Source of the DNA: Bifidobacterium breve
GTDB lineage: Bacteria; Actinomycetota; Actinomycetes; Nanopelagicales; Nanopelagicaceae
Direction of reading: 5' to 3'
DNA length: 64,000 nt
NCBI GenBank assembly: GCA_945890205.1
Contig: CAMDCL010000001.1
Span: 62,001 to 126,000 of the forward strand
A program made the position numbers and the translations under genes. How positions within the stretch are numbered: position 1 is the first letter of the stretch; each line of letters begins with the position of its first letter. Below the pieces are notes generated by a model. That model saw nothing but the letters and a program-made list of their open reading frames with translations. It made no database searches and had not been told where the DNA came from. Of the stretch, positions 10,825-20,978 are shown one piece after another.

Positions 10825-10830
10825 ATAATA
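10825..10830 (-). promoter_or_regulatory. Candidate -10 box of the pyr operon
   Basis: TATTAT preceded by TGC on the minus strand. Transcription would begin near 10817, giving a leader of roughly 45 bases that contains the whole PyrR hairpin. No good -35 box lies at the normal spacing; a TTGATA is present but 24 bases upstream. Assigned by pattern only. Confidence 0.4.
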
Positions 10831-10895
10831 GCACCGAATCGCAGGGGCTGTGGATATCAAAAAGTAGATGTCCGCTCCCCCCTTATGGTCGCTCC

Positions 10896-11360
10896 ATGAG
10901 CATTGATACAGAGCTAGATACCCTTCACAACAGACTTCGCCAGATCCGTGAATCACAAGGGCTAACCCTTCAGCAGGTTTCCGCCCGCAGCAAAGGCCAA
11001 ATCTCGGCGATTGCCCTTGGCTCCTATGAACGAGGTGATCGTTCCATAAGTGCACGCAAGATTTTGCAGATCGCACAGCTATACAACATACCCGTCACTG
11101 AACTCTTTACACCCGCTGAAAAAACCTTGCAGACAGGTCGGGTAGTAATCGATCTTCGAAAGCTCACCCAGACTGAGGATCCAATAGGAAAACAACTTTT
11201 AATAGTGCTGAAGCGGATTGTCGCGATGCGACGAGATTGGAATGGCGAGGTAATCTCACTTCGAGAGGGTGATATTTCAAACCTTCAGACCTTTGCCCAT
11301 TTTTCTACAGCAGAACTATCTCTGGCGTTAGAGCGATTTACTCTTACTAAATTGAAATAG
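10896..11360 (+). CDS. bldD: BldD-type transcription regulator with cyclic-di-GMP signature
   Basis: Small DNA-binding protein (154 residues) with an Xre-type helix-turn-helix at about 10-65 (LRQIRESQGLTLQQVS, SYERGDRSIS) and a C-terminal domain. In Streptomyces BldD that domain binds cyclic-di-GMP through an RxD-X8-RxxD signature. Here the same signature is intact as R112-R-D114, eight residues, then R123-E-G-D126. The start is the ATG at 10896; an earlier ATG five bases upstream in another frame meets a stop at once. No Shine-Dalgarno is obvious, so the mRNA may be leaderless. It is divergent from pyrR, and its 3' end overlaps nusB by 14 bases tail to tail. Confidence 0.88.
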   Translation: MSIDTELDTLHNRLRQIRESQGLTLQQVSARSKGQISAIALGSYERGDRSISARKILQIAQLYNIPVTELFTPAEKTLQTGRVVIDLRKLTQTEDPIGKQLLIVLKRIVAMRRDWNGEVISLREGDISNLQTFAHFSTAELSLALERFTLTKLK

Positions 11361-11769
11361 TGTCCTTGATGCTTGCGATACGTCCTAAAACACCATGAAT
11401 ATACTTTGATGACTCATCGCTCGAAAGCTCCTTTGCAAGTACTAGTGCTTCATCTATCGCAACACTCATAGGAACATCGGTCGACCACAAGATCTCGTAG
11501 ATTCCAAGACGCAAAATGTTTCGATCTACAGCTGGCAGACGATCCATATCCCAGCCTTGAGCATAGGTTGTAATCAACTCATCGATCTTTCGCCGATTAT
11601 CAGATATCCCTGTCACTAACTCCTTCGTGTATTCACGGATTGGACGGGCATCTGGACCCTCCACCGGAATATCGCGTGAGGCTAAGGTCTCGACAAGATT
11701 TGTTCCCCGAATATCGGTCTCATACAGAAGATCTAGCGCTTGTTTGCGCGCCTTGCTACGTGCCGACAC
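11347..11769 (-). CDS. nusB: Transcription antitermination factor NusB
   Basis: NusB binds boxA RNA with S10 (NusE) for rRNA antitermination. The 140-residue protein has the typical opening ARSKARKQALDLLYETD (arginine-rich, RNA contacting) and the C-terminal VDRNILRLGIYEIL and VAIDEALVLAKELSSDESSKYIHGVLGRI blocks. The GTG start at 11769 shares its G with the efp stop (TAGTG), so NusB is translationally coupled to EF-P, the same order as in mycobacteria. Confidence 0.95.
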   Translation of the reverse strand: MSARSKARKQALDLLYETDIRGTNLVETLASRDIPVEGPDARPIREYTKELVTGISDNRRKIDELITTYAQGWDMDRLPAVDRNILRLGIYEILWSTDVPMSVAIDEALVLAKELSSDESSKYIHGVLGRIASIKDTISI

Positions 11770-12329
11770 TAGTTAGCGCGACCCTGGTAAGACCCGTCGC
11801 GAGTATCTACAAGAACAATCTCATCCTGTTTGATGAAGAGAGGTACCTGAATCTCAATACCTGTTTCAACGGTAGCGGGCTTAGTTCCACCGGAAGAACG
11901 ATCTCCCTGAATTCCAGGCTCTGTGTAGGTAACCTTCAATGGAACAGAGGCTGCCAATTCAATGTACAAGGGGTTGCCTTCATTGACCGCAACAATCGCT
12001 TCAGTGTTTTCAAGCATGTAATTAGCGGCATCGCCCACAGTGGCGGCGCTGATTGTCATCTGGTCATATGTCTTGGTATCCATGAATACAAAGTCATCGC
12101 CCTCTTTGTAAAGATACTGCATCTCTCGCTTCTCAAGGATCGCAACATCGACCTTGACTCCGGCGTTATAAGTACGATCAACAACCTTGCCACTAAGAAC
12201 TGATTTTAGCTTTGTGCGTACAAATGCTGGTCCCTTGCCAGGCTTAACATGTTGGAACTCAACTACCGTCCACAACTGGCCTTCAATATCCAAGGTCATT
12301 CCATTTTTCAAATCATTTGTAGTTGCCAC
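11769..12329 (-). CDS. efp: Translation elongation factor P
   Basis: EF-P relieves ribosome stalling at proline runs. The 186-residue, three-domain protein has the exposed loop KPGKGPAF with the tip lysine at residue 32. The PGKGP form is the actinobacterial subgroup reported to work without lysine modification; no modification gene (epmA/B or a rhamnosylating earP) is seen nearby. It starts at a GTG (12329) with GGGTG 8 bases upstream. The 77-base gap to aroQ probably carries its own promoter, but I cannot fix the boxes. Confidence 0.95.
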   Translation of the reverse strand: MATTNDLKNGMTLDIEGQLWTVVEFQHVKPGKGPAFVRTKLKSVLSGKVVDRTYNAGVKVDVAILEKREMQYLYKEGDDFVFMDTKTYDQMTISAATVGDAANYMLENTEAIVAVNEGNPLYIELAASVPLKVTYTEPGIQGDRSSGGTKPATVETGIEIQVPLFIKQDEIVLVDTRDGSYQGRAN

Positions 12330-12406
12330 AGCTAATTCACCCGCTCTTGTCGCTAGTCATCTTAATTACGAAGGTCTAAGGATACCTGCTCGATGGGTGT
12401 GCTCTG

Positions 12407-12841
12407 TTACTTCGAGAGAAGGTTAGCCATAGCAATGATGGCTAAAACATAGGAATTTGGACCAAAACCACCAATTGTTCCATTGGCCACACCTGAAATC
12501 ACGGAGGTGTGACGAAACTCTTCACGACTGAGTGGGTTGGATAAATGGACTTCAATTAATGGCTTCTTTACCAGTTCGGCTGCATCACGAATTGCATATG
12601 AGTAATGGGTAAAGGCAGCTGGGTTAATAATCACCGGAAGATTGTTGTCAGCTGCCTCATGCAACCAACCAATAATCGTAGCTTCATCATCACTTTGGCG
12701 AACATCAGCTTCAAAGCCATGCTGTGTTGCAGCGATACCGATCATTGATTTCAGTTCGGCGTAATTGAGATCTCCATAAATAGAAGAGTCACGTATATCC
12801 AAACGTGAAAGATTCGGACCGTTGATAACCAGAATCTTCAT
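12407..12841 (-). CDS. aroQ: 3-dehydroquinate dehydratase, type II
   Basis: Third step of the shikimate pathway, dehydroquinate to dehydroshikimate. The 144-residue size and NGPNLSRLDIR start motif mark type II. The Tyr of SSIYGD is the catalytic base, and INPAAFTHYSYAIRDA and IEVHLSNPLSREEFRHTS form the active site. The usual NLNxLGxRxP opening is altered to NLSRLDIRDSS, a small divergence. It overlaps aroB by 4 bases (ATGA). Confidence 0.93.
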   Translation of the reverse strand: MKILVINGPNLSRLDIRDSSIYGDLNYAELKSMIGIAATQHGFEADVRQSDDEATIIGWLHEAADNNLPVIINPAAFTHYSYAIRDAAELVKKPLIEVHLSNPLSREEFRHTSVISGVANGTIGGFGPNSYVLAIIAMANLLSK

Positions 12842-13893
12842 GAGGAGATTCTCTCATAGGCCGCATCTAGCTCGGCGGAGGTTAGATCATCTAAACGCAG
12901 GGTTGATCCAATGCCCTCGAGGACCACAAACCTCATTGTGTTTCCTCTGACCTTTTTATCGAGGGCGAGCAAGGGCGCTAACTTTTGCCAGGCGGATCTT
13001 TCAAAGGTAATGGGTAGTTGATATCGCGTCAGGAGATCTCTGTGCAACTGCAAAGTCTGTGAATCAATCGCTCCACGAGCAAAGGCGATCTCGGCGACAA
13101 AGACCATTCCGATCGCTACCGCTTCTCCATGACGCATCTGATACTTGGAGTACTTTTCAATCGCATGACCCAAGGTATGCCCATAATTAAGTGCTTCACG
13201 AGCAAAGCTCTCCTTAAAATCAGCCGATACCACAGCTGCTTTTACCCTCACCGCACGAGTAACTAAATCCAGAAGTGATGCCTGATCAGACAGAAGTGTT
13301 TCTGCTGTGCACTTTTGCGAGACCCTAAGAATCTCGGGATCAGCTATAAAGCCACACTTAATCACCTCAGCCATGCCCGCAGAAATATCTCGCAGAGACA
13401 GAGAGTTCAAGAAATTAAGATCTATCAGTACCGACTCAGGTGAATGGAAGGAGCCAATAAGATTTTTTCCATAATCGGAGTTGATACCTGTTTTACCACC
13501 CACTGACGCATCGACCATACCCGCCAGTGATGTCGGAACCGCGATCCAATCAATACCTCGAAGCCAGGTTGCCGCTGCAAAACCGGCGCAATCGGTAACC
13601 GCTCCCCCACCAATTCCTACAATGAGATCTGAACGGGTAAAACCCGCAGCACCTAGCCAATTCCAAAGATTAAGCAGGGTGCTTGAACTCTTCCCCTCTT
13701 CACCATCTGGCACCTCAAAAAGGTGAAGTTCACAATCAAGGTTTTTGAGAGGTGTCAAATCTGGTGAGAAGTTTGTAGAGACAATAACCGCCACACGAGT
13801 TCGGTTTTTGATCCGCTCGATCAAAGTTGAGCTCCAATTGCAACCGATCGCAACCTCGTAATCTCGCTCAGCGGAGACTTTCACCGTATTCAT
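12838..13893 (-). CDS. aroB: 3-dehydroquinate synthase
   Basis: Second step of the shikimate pathway, DAHP to dehydroquinate, NAD and metal dependent. The 351-residue protein shows the nucleotide site GIGGGAVTDCAGFAAATWLRG and IPTSLAGMVDASVGGKTGIN (here VPTSL), and metal ligands in AEVIKCG, NYGHTLGHAIE and RHGEAVAIG. It lies between aroK and aroQ with 4-base overlaps on both sides. Confidence 0.95.
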   Translation of the reverse strand: MNTVKVSAERDYEVAIGCNWSSTLIERIKNRTRVAVIVSTNFSPDLTPLKNLDCELHLFEVPDGEEGKSSSTLLNLWNWLGAAGFTRSDLIVGIGGGAVTDCAGFAAATWLRGIDWIAVPTSLAGMVDASVGGKTGINSDYGKNLIGSFHSPESVLIDLNFLNSLSLRDISAGMAEVIKCGFIADPEILRVSQKCTAETLLSDQASLLDLVTRAVRVKAAVVSADFKESFAREALNYGHTLGHAIEKYSKYQMRHGEAVAIGMVFVAEIAFARGAIDSQTLQLHRDLLTRYQLPITFERSAWQKLAPLLALDKKVRGNTMRFVVLEGIGSTLRLDDLTSAELDAAYERISS

Positions 13894-14393
13894 CGCAGCT
13901 TCAATTCAATATCAGAGATGATCTGCTCCACACTCATGTCATCTACCTTAACGCTCAGATCTGCTAGATCTTCGTAGATAGGCCGACGCTTATCACTCAG
14001 AGACTGCCATTGTGCTCGTGGGTTCCCTAAAAGCAAAGGGCGGTCTCGATTAAAACCAACACGTGGAGCCGCCGTTGCTAAAGAAACATCAAGGAAGATT
14101 ACCGTTGAATCAGATGAACGTATCTCTTGTTGAGCCTGCTCAGAGACGGGAGCTCCTCCACCTAAACTAATGATGACATTGTCCATTGCAAGTACCGTTA
14201 TCAGAGTTTCCAATTCAAGAGCGCGAAAATGAGGCTCGCCATCTACTACAAAGATATCGGTAATCTCCTTGCCTTCGCGCTGCTCGATCAGAAGATCGGT
14301 ATCTACAAACTTCATATTAAGTTTGTGAGCCAACGCAGCACCTACCGTGCTTTTGCCCGATCCAGGTGGACCTATAAGCACAATACGGTTCAT
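13890..14393 (-). CDS. aroK: Shikimate kinase
   Basis: Phosphorylates shikimate at O3. The 167-residue P-loop kinase has GPPGSGKST at residues 8-16, the shikimate-binding VDTD at 30-33, GEPHFRALE, a glycine-rich IISLGGGAP, and the lid arginine region NRDRPLL. It lies between aroC (8 bases upstream) and aroB (4-base overlap). Confidence 0.94.
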   Translation of the reverse strand: MNRIVLIGPPGSGKSTVGAALAHKLNMKFVDTDLLIEQREGKEITDIFVVDGEPHFRALELETLITVLAMDNVIISLGGGAPVSEQAQQEIRSSDSTVIFLDVSLATAAPRVGFNRDRPLLLGNPRAQWQSLSDKRRPIYEDLADLSVKVDDMSVEQIISDIELKLR

Positions 14394-14401
14394 CTTTCTG
14401 C

Positions 14402-15583
14402 TTACTTAAAGTTCAGGTTAGCTATATACGATTCAAAATTTCGACGTGTTTCAGTGACAGAATCCCCACCAAACTTCTCAAGAACAGCTTGCGCTAGAAC
14501 AAGAGCAACCATTGCTTCAGCAACTACACCAGCAGCTGGTACGGCGCACACATCTGATCGCTGATTAATAGCCTTTGCCGCTTCACCAGTAGCTACATCG
14601 ATGGTGTCCAAAGCTTTAGGAACGGTTGAGATAGGTTTCATCGCTGCTCGAACACGCAAAATTTCACCATTAGACATTCCACCCTCAGTTCCACCAGCCC
14701 TGTCGCTTCGTCTAACAATCTCTCCCTTGGAGTTCTTCTCAATCTCATCATGAGCAACGGAGCCTCTACGGGCAGCGGTTTGAAAACCATCACCAATCTC
14801 TACCCCTTTTATCGCTTGAATTCCCATAACCGCACCTGCAAGTTGTGAATCCAGTCGGCGATCCCAATGAACATGGGAACCAAGGCCAGGTGGCATGTTG
14901 AATGCAAGCACCTCAACAACACCACCCAATGTGTCTCCATCGCGATGTGCCTTTTCAATCTCGGCGATCATCGCTTCACTTGTTGCAGAATCAGCGCAAC
15001 GAACAGGATCTGCATCAATACTCTTCATATCTCCAGCTTGTGGAAGTTGCGTTCCTTCGGGTACCCGCACCGCACCGATTGAGAGAACATGACTTAAAAT
15101 TGTTATTCCAACACTTTGCTCCAAGAAGCTTCGTGCAACCGCTCCTAGTGCAACACGTGCCGCTGTTTCACGCGCACTGGCTCTTTCAAGAATTGGGCGA
15201 GCATCATCAAAGTTATATTTCTGCATACCGACCAGATCTGCATGGCCAGGTCGAGGACGTGTTAAGGGTGCGTTTCTGCCAAGATCCTTAATCTCATCTT
15301 CCGCAACAGGATCTGCCGACATAACCTTTTCCCACTTAGGCCATTCAGAGTTACCCACTTGAATTGCAATAGGTCCACCCTGCGTAAGACCTAGACGAAC
15401 ACCGCCAAGGATTGTGACCTTGTCAGCTTCAAAGTTTTGCCGAGCGCCGCGACCGACGCCAAGGCGACGTCTTGCTAGGTGGTAATCAATATCAGCGGTT
15501 GTGATCGAGACTGAGGCGGGAATACCTTCAACAATTGCACTCAGGGCCTGGCCATGAGACTCACCTGCTGTTAACCAACGCAT
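14402..15583 (-). CDS. aroC: Chorismate synthase
   Basis: Converts EPSP to chorismate using reduced FMN. It has 393 residues, normal for the family. Signature blocks are [17 protein letters not shown] at the start, [50 protein letters not shown] (read in pieces) and the C-terminal [23 protein letters not shown]. The chorismate made here supplies pabB in this window and the tryptophan route (trpD). Confidence 0.96.
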   Translation of the reverse strand: MRWLTAGESHGQALSAIVEGIPASVSITTADIDYHLARRRLGVGRGARQNFEADKVTILGGVRLGLTQGGPIAIQVGNSEWPKWEKVMSADPVAEDEIKDLGRNAPLTRPRPGHADLVGMQKYNFDDARPILERASARETAARVALGAVARSFLEQSVGITILSHVLSIGAVRVPEGTQLPQAGDMKSIDADPVRCADSATSEAMIAEIEKAHRDGDTLGGVVEVLAFNMPPGLGSHVHWDRRLDSQLAGAVMGIQAIKGVEIGDGFQTAARRGSVAHDEIEKNSKGEIVRRSDRAGGTEGGMSNGEILRVRAAMKPISTVPKALDTIDVATGEAAKAINQRSDVCAVPAAGVVAEAMVALVLAQAVLEKFGGDSVTETRRNFESYIANLNFK

Positions 15584-15608
15584 GTGCCTATTGTGGCAGA
15601 TGTACCCA

Positions 15609-16010
15609 CTAACTCGTCGCCAAATAAAGAGCCAAAGCGAGAAAAATGCTGGGTGCTAGAGGAATACTCTTCGCAAGCTTTCGATTCTTTAATCCGCTAG
15701 CCATAATATGGAGCGCTGCGATCGATAGCAAATATCCAAAAAGCTCCACCAATGACAGATCCGTGGATATGTTCAGATAAACAACTATGAGGGCTAGAAG
15801 TTTTACATCTCCCATTCCCATTCCACACAGATGCAGTACCGCTAGAAAAGCTGCGCTCATCAATAATCGTTGAATCGACCCAAAACCATTCATTACTAGG
15901 ACAGGGGTCAGAGCAATAGCTAGTAAAGAAAGGTAAATATTAGGAATCTTGTGATATCGAAGATCTGCTAACGAGATCGGAACCGATGCAAGAAAGAACA
16001 AAAACAACAC
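15609..16010 (-). CDS. Prepilin peptidase, A24 family, short form
   Basis: Membrane aspartic peptidase that trims type IV pilin-like leaders. It has 133 residues, with the first catalytic Asp in [11 protein letters not shown] (residue 16) and the second in the GxGD motif GMGMGDVKL (about 62-70). Several hydrophobic helices span the rest. It lacks the N-terminal methylase domain of PilD/ComC, like CpaA/TadV proteins. No pilin or secretion ATPase gene is near; it sits between aroE and aroC as in Mycobacterium (Rv2551c, from memory). Confidence 0.85.
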   Translation of the reverse strand: MLFLFFLASVPISLADLRYHKIPNIYLSLLAIALTPVLVMNGFGSIQRLLMSAAFLAVLHLCGMGMGDVKLLALIVVYLNISTDLSLVELFGYLLSIAALHIMASGLKNRKLAKSIPLAPSIFLALALYLATS

Positions 16011-16057
16011 CGAGAAAGGTTAGGAGAATCCCCCACCTTGATTTTTAAGGTTGTGGA

Positions 16058-16855
16058 TTAACTCAGCTGCTTCAACGCCGCATTTCGCATGAGTTGGTAC
16101 ATCTCAGAGCGATTGAGGGGCAGTTGGGCAAAGATTTCTACTTGTGAGATGGCTTGATGAATCAAAAGATCTAAGCCATCAATCACAACAGCTCCACTCT
16201 TTGACCAGGTATCTGAAATAAGGGTCGGCCAAGGATGGTACAAAACCTCAAACAAAACCCCTTGCGGCGAGCTGATTGAGGGCTGGAAAAAATCTGCAAC
16301 CTTTACTGGAGTCGTATTGATAACTAGATCAGCTGAGTTTATCTGATCATGCAGCTCCCAATCTAAATATGTTATCTCTCGTTCTGCTGCAAGATCCATC
16401 TGGCTTTGACGATCGGGGTTGCGATGAATCACCTCAATACCTTTAGCTATGGAAGATACAGCTGCTACCGCTGCACGAGCTGTAGCGCCTGAACCAATAA
16501 TCAGACATGAATCAATTTCACTCAGTCCACTTCCTAACAAGGAGTACTTAAAACCTTCAACATCTGTGCTTGTCAGATTCCATCTGCCATTTACCTTATG
16601 CAAGGTATTTCCACCTGAAATCCTCTGTGCAATTTTTGATCTCACCTCAGCAACAACTAGCGCCGCCTCTTTCAAAGGCATCGTTAGCGAGAAAGCGCTC
16701 TTGTCACAATCCTGCAAAAAAGTGGCCAGCTCCCCCGCTCTCACTTCGATAGCCTCGTAATGTGCCTCAATGCCCAAATGCTCATAGGCAATTGAGTGCA
16801 ACAAGGGACTTAAGGAGTGGTTGATCGGCGAACCTAAGACAGCTGCATTTATCAT
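16058..16855 (-). CDS. aroE: Shikimate dehydrogenase
   Basis: Reduces 3-dehydroshikimate to shikimate with NADPH. The 265-residue protein has the substrate motif NHSLSPLLH (residues 12-20), the catalytic lysine in SLTMPLKEAAL, the dinucleotide site IIGSGATARAAVAAV and NTTPV, and the C-terminal DGLDLLIHQAISQ. It overlaps mltG by 4 bases. It is upstream of the other aro genes, so six consecutive shikimate-region genes (with the peptidase) run in one direction. Confidence 0.92.
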   Translation of the reverse strand: MINAAVLGSPINHSLSPLLHSIAYEHLGIEAHYEAIEVRAGELATFLQDCDKSAFSLTMPLKEAALVVAEVRSKIAQRISGGNTLHKVNGRWNLTSTDVEGFKYSLLGSGLSEIDSCLIIGSGATARAAVAAVSSIAKGIEVIHRNPDRQSQMDLAAEREITYLDWELHDQINSADLVINTTPVKVADFFQPSISSPQGVLFEVLYHPWPTLISDTWSKSGAVVIDGLDLLIHQAISQVEIFAQLPLNRSEMYQLMRNAALKQLS

Positions 16856-17871
16856 TCAAATGCACCAGCCTTTCGATTTTTGATGTAAATAGCTTTCCAT
16901 GTATTGAACTGCTCAAAATTGGAGGTAAATCGGGTATCACCCGGTGCAACGGTAATGAAGTACAACCAATCCCCCTCTACTGGATTTAAGGCAGCCTCCA
17001 TCGCTGCACTTCCGGGGCTTCCGATTGGACCAGGTGGAACTCCATATCGAAGGTATGTGTTGTATGGTGATTTCAGCTTTGTTGAATCACGGCTAAGGAA
17101 AATATCTCCGCGAACCTTCATGATGTAATGAACAGTTGAATCCATCTGCAAGGGCATACCTATCGCTAATCTGTTGTAAATAACCCGCGATACCTTTGCG
17201 AAGTCAGAAATATCTCCCTCGGCCTGGACAATCGATGCGATTGTCAACAACGCAAGTGCTGAGTACTTCCCCTTACCTTCCAGTAATTCCAGCGCAATTG
17301 GTTCTCTCATGAAGCGATCAATCATCTCCTGCGCTGCAGATAACGCGCTTGTTCCTTCAACAAAGGAGTACTGAGCCGGAAAGAGCAACCCCTCGCTGTC
17401 GGTAAATCCTTTCGGCAGTTTGAGGCGAGAAAACGCTGTCTGTATTTCACGCTCCGAGAATCCATATAACTTTAAGGATCTCTGAATCTCAACTTTGCGA
17501 GCACCCTCATTGACCTTAACCAGCTTTGGTATCCGTTCTGGATCTAATAACTGCTCTAAGGCTTGCTGTGCTGAAATCTTAACTGTGAGTCGATGTCCAC
17601 CTGGTGCAATTTTTTGCGAACGAGAATCAGCGACAGCAACGCCAAAAAAAGCCTGCGAGGACTTAATGACACCGGCATCAAAGAGAATTTCTGCAATTTC
17701 AGAGCCAGTAGCACCGGTTGGAACTTCAATGACCTTTTCCTGCAATCCCTGCACTGAAACCACTCTGGGATAATCTGCAACTGAGGAGCTTTGAGTTCTG
17801 ATAAGAAAAAGGGACAGGGTAAAGAGAAAGATGAGGATCCCGGCTCCAACTAATCTTTTCAATGCAATCAT
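16852..17871 (-). CDS. mltG: Endolytic murein transglycosylase MltG
   Basis: Inner-membrane enzyme that cuts nascent peptidoglycan strands and so sets glycan length. The 339-residue protein has one N-terminal membrane helix (about 9-24), a LysM-like region (IEVPTGATGSEIAEIL) and the YceG catalytic domain with Glu218 in IVQAEGD, FPAQYSF, and YGVPPGPIGSPGSAAMEAAL near the C-terminus. It overlaps ruvX upstream and aroE downstream by 4 bases each. Confidence 0.93.
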   Translation of the reverse strand: MIALKRLVGAGILIFLFTLSLFLIRTQSSSVADYPRVVSVQGLQEKVIEVPTGATGSEIAEILFDAGVIKSSQAFFGVAVADSRSQKIAPGGHRLTVKISAQQALEQLLDPERIPKLVKVNEGARKVEIQRSLKLYGFSEREIQTAFSRLKLPKGFTDSEGLLFPAQYSFVEGTSALSAAQEMIDRFMREPIALELLEGKGKYSALALLTIASIVQAEGDISDFAKVSRVIYNRLAIGMPLQMDSTVHYIMKVRGDIFLSRDSTKLKSPYNTYLRYGVPPGPIGSPGSAAMEAALNPVEGDWLYFITVAPGDTRFTSNFEQFNTWKAIYIKNRKAGAFE

Positions 17872-18296
17872 GATCGGCTCTTTTGTAGTTCAATGCCAAA
17901 CTCAAGAATTGCGATAGCCGCAGCTATATCAATGCTCTCCTTAGACTCTTTGGCATTCTTTCCCGACTCCCGTAAATTTCGAGCAGCGCTAACGGTTGAC
18001 ATACGCTCATCAACCATCACAACTTCTAGATCTGTAACTGTTCGAAGCTGCTGAGCGAAGGAAAGGGCTTTCTCAGATGCCTGACCATCTTTGCCGCTCA
18101 AGAGCGCGGGGTTACCTACAAAGAGCTGAACCGGTTCTATCTCATTGATCAGCTCTAAGATCTGCGCTAAAAGTTTTTTGTCTGTGGCTTTTAAGGTTGT
18201 TAGCGGTGAACAAAGAATGGAATCAGGATCGCTTACCGCGACTCCGATACGGACATCTCCATAATCAAAGGCGATACGGCGTCCTCGTTGCATCAT
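17868..18296 (-). CDS. ruvX: Putative pre-16S rRNA nuclease (YqgF/RuvX)
   Basis: RNase H-fold protein; in E. coli YqgF processes the 5' end of 16S rRNA. Visible are the first acidic motif FDYGDVRIGVAVSD, FVGNPALLSGKDGQAS and VDERMSTVSAA. Two consecutive ATG codons begin the frame; the second (18293) has better spacing to a GGGG in the end of alaS, so the protein is 141 or 142 residues. The alaS-ruvX-mltG-aroE order is conserved in actinobacteria. Confidence 0.92.
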   Translation of the reverse strand: MMQRGRRIAFDYGDVRIGVAVSDPDSILCSPLTTLKATDKKLLAQILELINEIEPVQLFVGNPALLSGKDGQASEKALSFAQQLRTVTDLEVVMVDERMSTVSAARNLRESGKNAKESKESIDIAAAIAILEFGIELQKSRS

Positions 18297-20969
18297 CTAC
18301 CCCAGTAGAGATTGCGAGATAGCAGCAATCGCCTCCGAAGCCTTTGCTGGATTGGTGCCACCACCCTGCGCGAAATCATCCTTACCGCCGCCGCCACCAC
18401 CCAGTACCGTTGAACCAATCTTGACTAAGGCTCCAGCCTTAACACCTGCAGAACGCGCCTCATCACTTACCGCAACTACAAGAACTGGCTTTCCATCATT
18501 GCTGCTCACTAGGGCCACCACACTCTTACTATTATGTCCACGCAAATCAATCGCGATCTTTCGTAGATCATCGCCCGAGACGCCATCGGCCATCACAGAG
18601 CCAATAAAGGTAACGCCGTTTACAACAGCGGCTGATTTAGCTAAATCACCAACCTGTGACAAGGCTTGAGCAGATCTAACAGCTGCCAGCTCCTTTTCGA
18701 TCTCCTTCATCTTGTTGAGCAGATCTGAGATACGTTCTGGAAGCTCCTCTGTACGGGAACCTTTTATTAATTCGGTAAGTGAGTTAAGCAAAATATGTTC
18801 GCGAGCTAGGAATCGATAGGCATCAACACCAACGAGGGCTTCTACACGTCGAACCCCAGCACCGATTGATGATTCACCCAAAAGCTTTACAACACCTAAT
18901 TGACCTGAACGTGAAACATGGGTACCACCGCATAGCTCGCGTGCCCAATCTCCAACACTTACAACACGGACAACATCTCCGTACTTCTCTCCAAATAAGG
19001 CCATCGCCCCAATCTCTTTAGCCTGCGCCTGGGACATGCTTTCTGCGGTTACCTCTAAATTATCTAGTAGCAATGTGTTGACGCGTGATTCAACATCGTT
19101 AAGAATCGAAGCTGAAACAGCACCTGTCGATGGAAAATCAAAACGAAATCTGCCGGGTGAGTTTTCAGAGCCTGCCTGTGTTGCAGTCTCCCCAAGAATT
19201 TCACGGAAGGCTTTGTGAACCATATGTGTTGCGGTGTGAGCACGCGAGATCGCTGCGCGTCTTTCCCCATCGATCTCAGCTAAAGCATCGGCTCCAACTT
19301 CGACACTTCCATTAAGAACTCTGCCTCTGTGTACAGAAACTCCTGGAACTGGTGATTGAACATCCTCAATCTCAACAACGGCGCCATTGCTCAAGATGAT
19401 ACGACCACCATCTGCTAACTGACCACCACCTTCAGCATAAAACGGGGTGCGGTTAAGGATGATCTCTACATCATCGCCTTCTGATGCGGAGGAGGTTGAA
19501 ACACCATCGACCAAAACCCCTGTTAAGGATGATTCGGAGCTTAAATGGGTATAGCCAAGAAACTCAGTTTTTCCACTCTTGTCTGCAATTGCGCGATACA
19601 CCGATACATCTGTGTGACCAGATTTTTTCGCCTTAGCATCAGCCTTGGCCCGATCCTTTTGCTCCTTCATCAAGCGACGGAATCCATCCTCATCGACGCT
19701 TAGACCTTCTTCACTTGCCATCTCCAGAGTTAAATCAAATGGGAAGCCATAGGTGTCATGAAGTTTGAAAACCTCTTCACCTGGTAGTACTGAACTCTTA
19801 CTCTTTTTCAAGGCGGTAGATGCAATATCAAAGATTTGGGTTCCACTCTTGAGCGTTTGCAAGAAGCTCTCCTCCTCCGAAACACTGACCGACAAAATTC
19901 TCTTCTTATCCGATGAGAGTTCCGGGTACTGCGGGGCCATCGCGCCTATTGCTGCGACTGTAAGTTCAGACATAATCGGATCCATAGATCCTAAAAGGCG
20001 CATATTACGAATAGTCCGTCGCATCATTCGACGTAGAACATATCCTCGACCTTCATTGCCGGGTGTAACTCCATCACCAATTAACATCGCAGATGTTCGA
20101 GCATGATCTGCAATAACACGCAGTGATATGTCAGATTTTTCTGAGGAGCCGTATTTAACGCCGGTCAACTCAGAGGCACGATTGAGGATTTGTATCGTTG
20201 TGTCGATCTCATAGATATTCTCAACACCTTGCAGTAAGGCGGCTGTACGTTCCAGACCAAGACCGGTATCAATACTTTTTGCTGGAAGCTCTCCAAGGAT
20301 TGGGTATCCATCTTTACCGCCACCTGCACCACGTTCATTCTGCATGAAAACCAGGTTCCACACTTCAAGGTAACGATTCTCATCTGCGATTGGGCCACCC
20401 TCAGCACCATATGCGGGGCCACGATCAAAGTAGATCTCAGAACATGGACCGCACGGTCCAGGTACACCCATTGACCAAAAGTTATCGGCCATATCTCGTC
20501 GCTGAATACGCTCCTTGGGAACACCAATCTGCTTGTGCCAAATATCAGCGGCTTCATCATCATCCAAGTAAACGGTCACCCATAGTTTTTCTTCAGGGAA
20601 ACCATAGCCACCATCTGAAATTGGTCGAGTAAGTAACTCCCAAGCAAGGGCGATCGCACCCTCCTTAAAGTAATCACCAAAGGAGAAGTTTCCACACATT
20701 TGGAAAAATGATGCATGCCGAGTCGTTTTTCCAACCTCATCGATATCCAAGGTACGGACGCACTTTTGGACAGATGTTGCGCGTTTATACGGAGGCGTTA
20801 TCTCACCGAGAAAGTAAGGTTTAAATGGAACCATGCCAGCGTTAACCAAGAGAAGGTTTGGATCATCTGCGATCAATGAAGCAGAAGGAACAACTGTGTG
20901 AGTTAGCCCTTGACGGTTGTCAGATTCAAAAAAGCGCAGCCAGCGCGAACGGATCTCGGCGGATTCCAC
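18297..20969 (-). CDS. alaS: Alanyl-tRNA synthetase
   Basis: Charges tRNA-Ala and edits Ser/Gly-tRNA-Ala. The 890-residue protein has the catalytic class II core at the N-terminus ([46 protein letters not shown] read in pieces), the editing-domain zinc motif HTATH near residue 570 and CGGTH near 675, and a glycine-rich C-terminal domain ending in [15 protein letters not shown]. It starts 9 bases after the DUF948 gene. Confidence 0.96.
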   Translation of the reverse strand: MESAEIRSRWLRFFESDNRQGLTHTVVPSASLIADDPNLLLVNAGMVPFKPYFLGEITPPYKRATSVQKCVRTLDIDEVGKTTRHASFFQMCGNFSFGDYFKEGAIALAWELLTRPISDGGYGFPEEKLWVTVYLDDDEAADIWHKQIGVPKERIQRRDMADNFWSMGVPGPCGPCSEIYFDRGPAYGAEGGPIADENRYLEVWNLVFMQNERGAGGGKDGYPILGELPAKSIDTGLGLERTAALLQGVENIYEIDTTIQILNRASELTGVKYGSSEKSDISLRVIADHARTSAMLIGDGVTPGNEGRGYVLRRMMRRTIRNMRLLGSMDPIMSELTVAAIGAMAPQYPELSSDKKRILSVSVSEEESFLQTLKSGTQIFDIASTALKKSKSSVLPGEEVFKLHDTYGFPFDLTLEMASEEGLSVDEDGFRRLMKEQKDRAKADAKAKKSGHTDVSVYRAIADKSGKTEFLGYTHLSSESSLTGVLVDGVSTSSASEGDDVEIILNRTPFYAEGGGQLADGGRIILSNGAVVEIEDVQSPVPGVSVHRGRVLNGSVEVGADALAEIDGERRAAISRAHTATHMVHKAFREILGETATQAGSENSPGRFRFDFPSTGAVSASILNDVESRVNTLLLDNLEVTAESMSQAQAKEIGAMALFGEKYGDVVRVVSVGDWARELCGGTHVSRSGQLGVVKLLGESSIGAGVRRVEALVGVDAYRFLAREHILLNSLTELIKGSRTEELPERISDLLNKMKEIEKELAAVRSAQALSQVGDLAKSAAVVNGVTFIGSVMADGVSGDDLRKIAIDLRGHNSKSVVALVSSNDGKPVLVVAVSDEARSAGVKAGALVKIGSTVLGGGGGGKDDFAQGGGTNPAKASEAIAAISQSLLG

Positions 20970-20978
20970 TAGTAAGGA

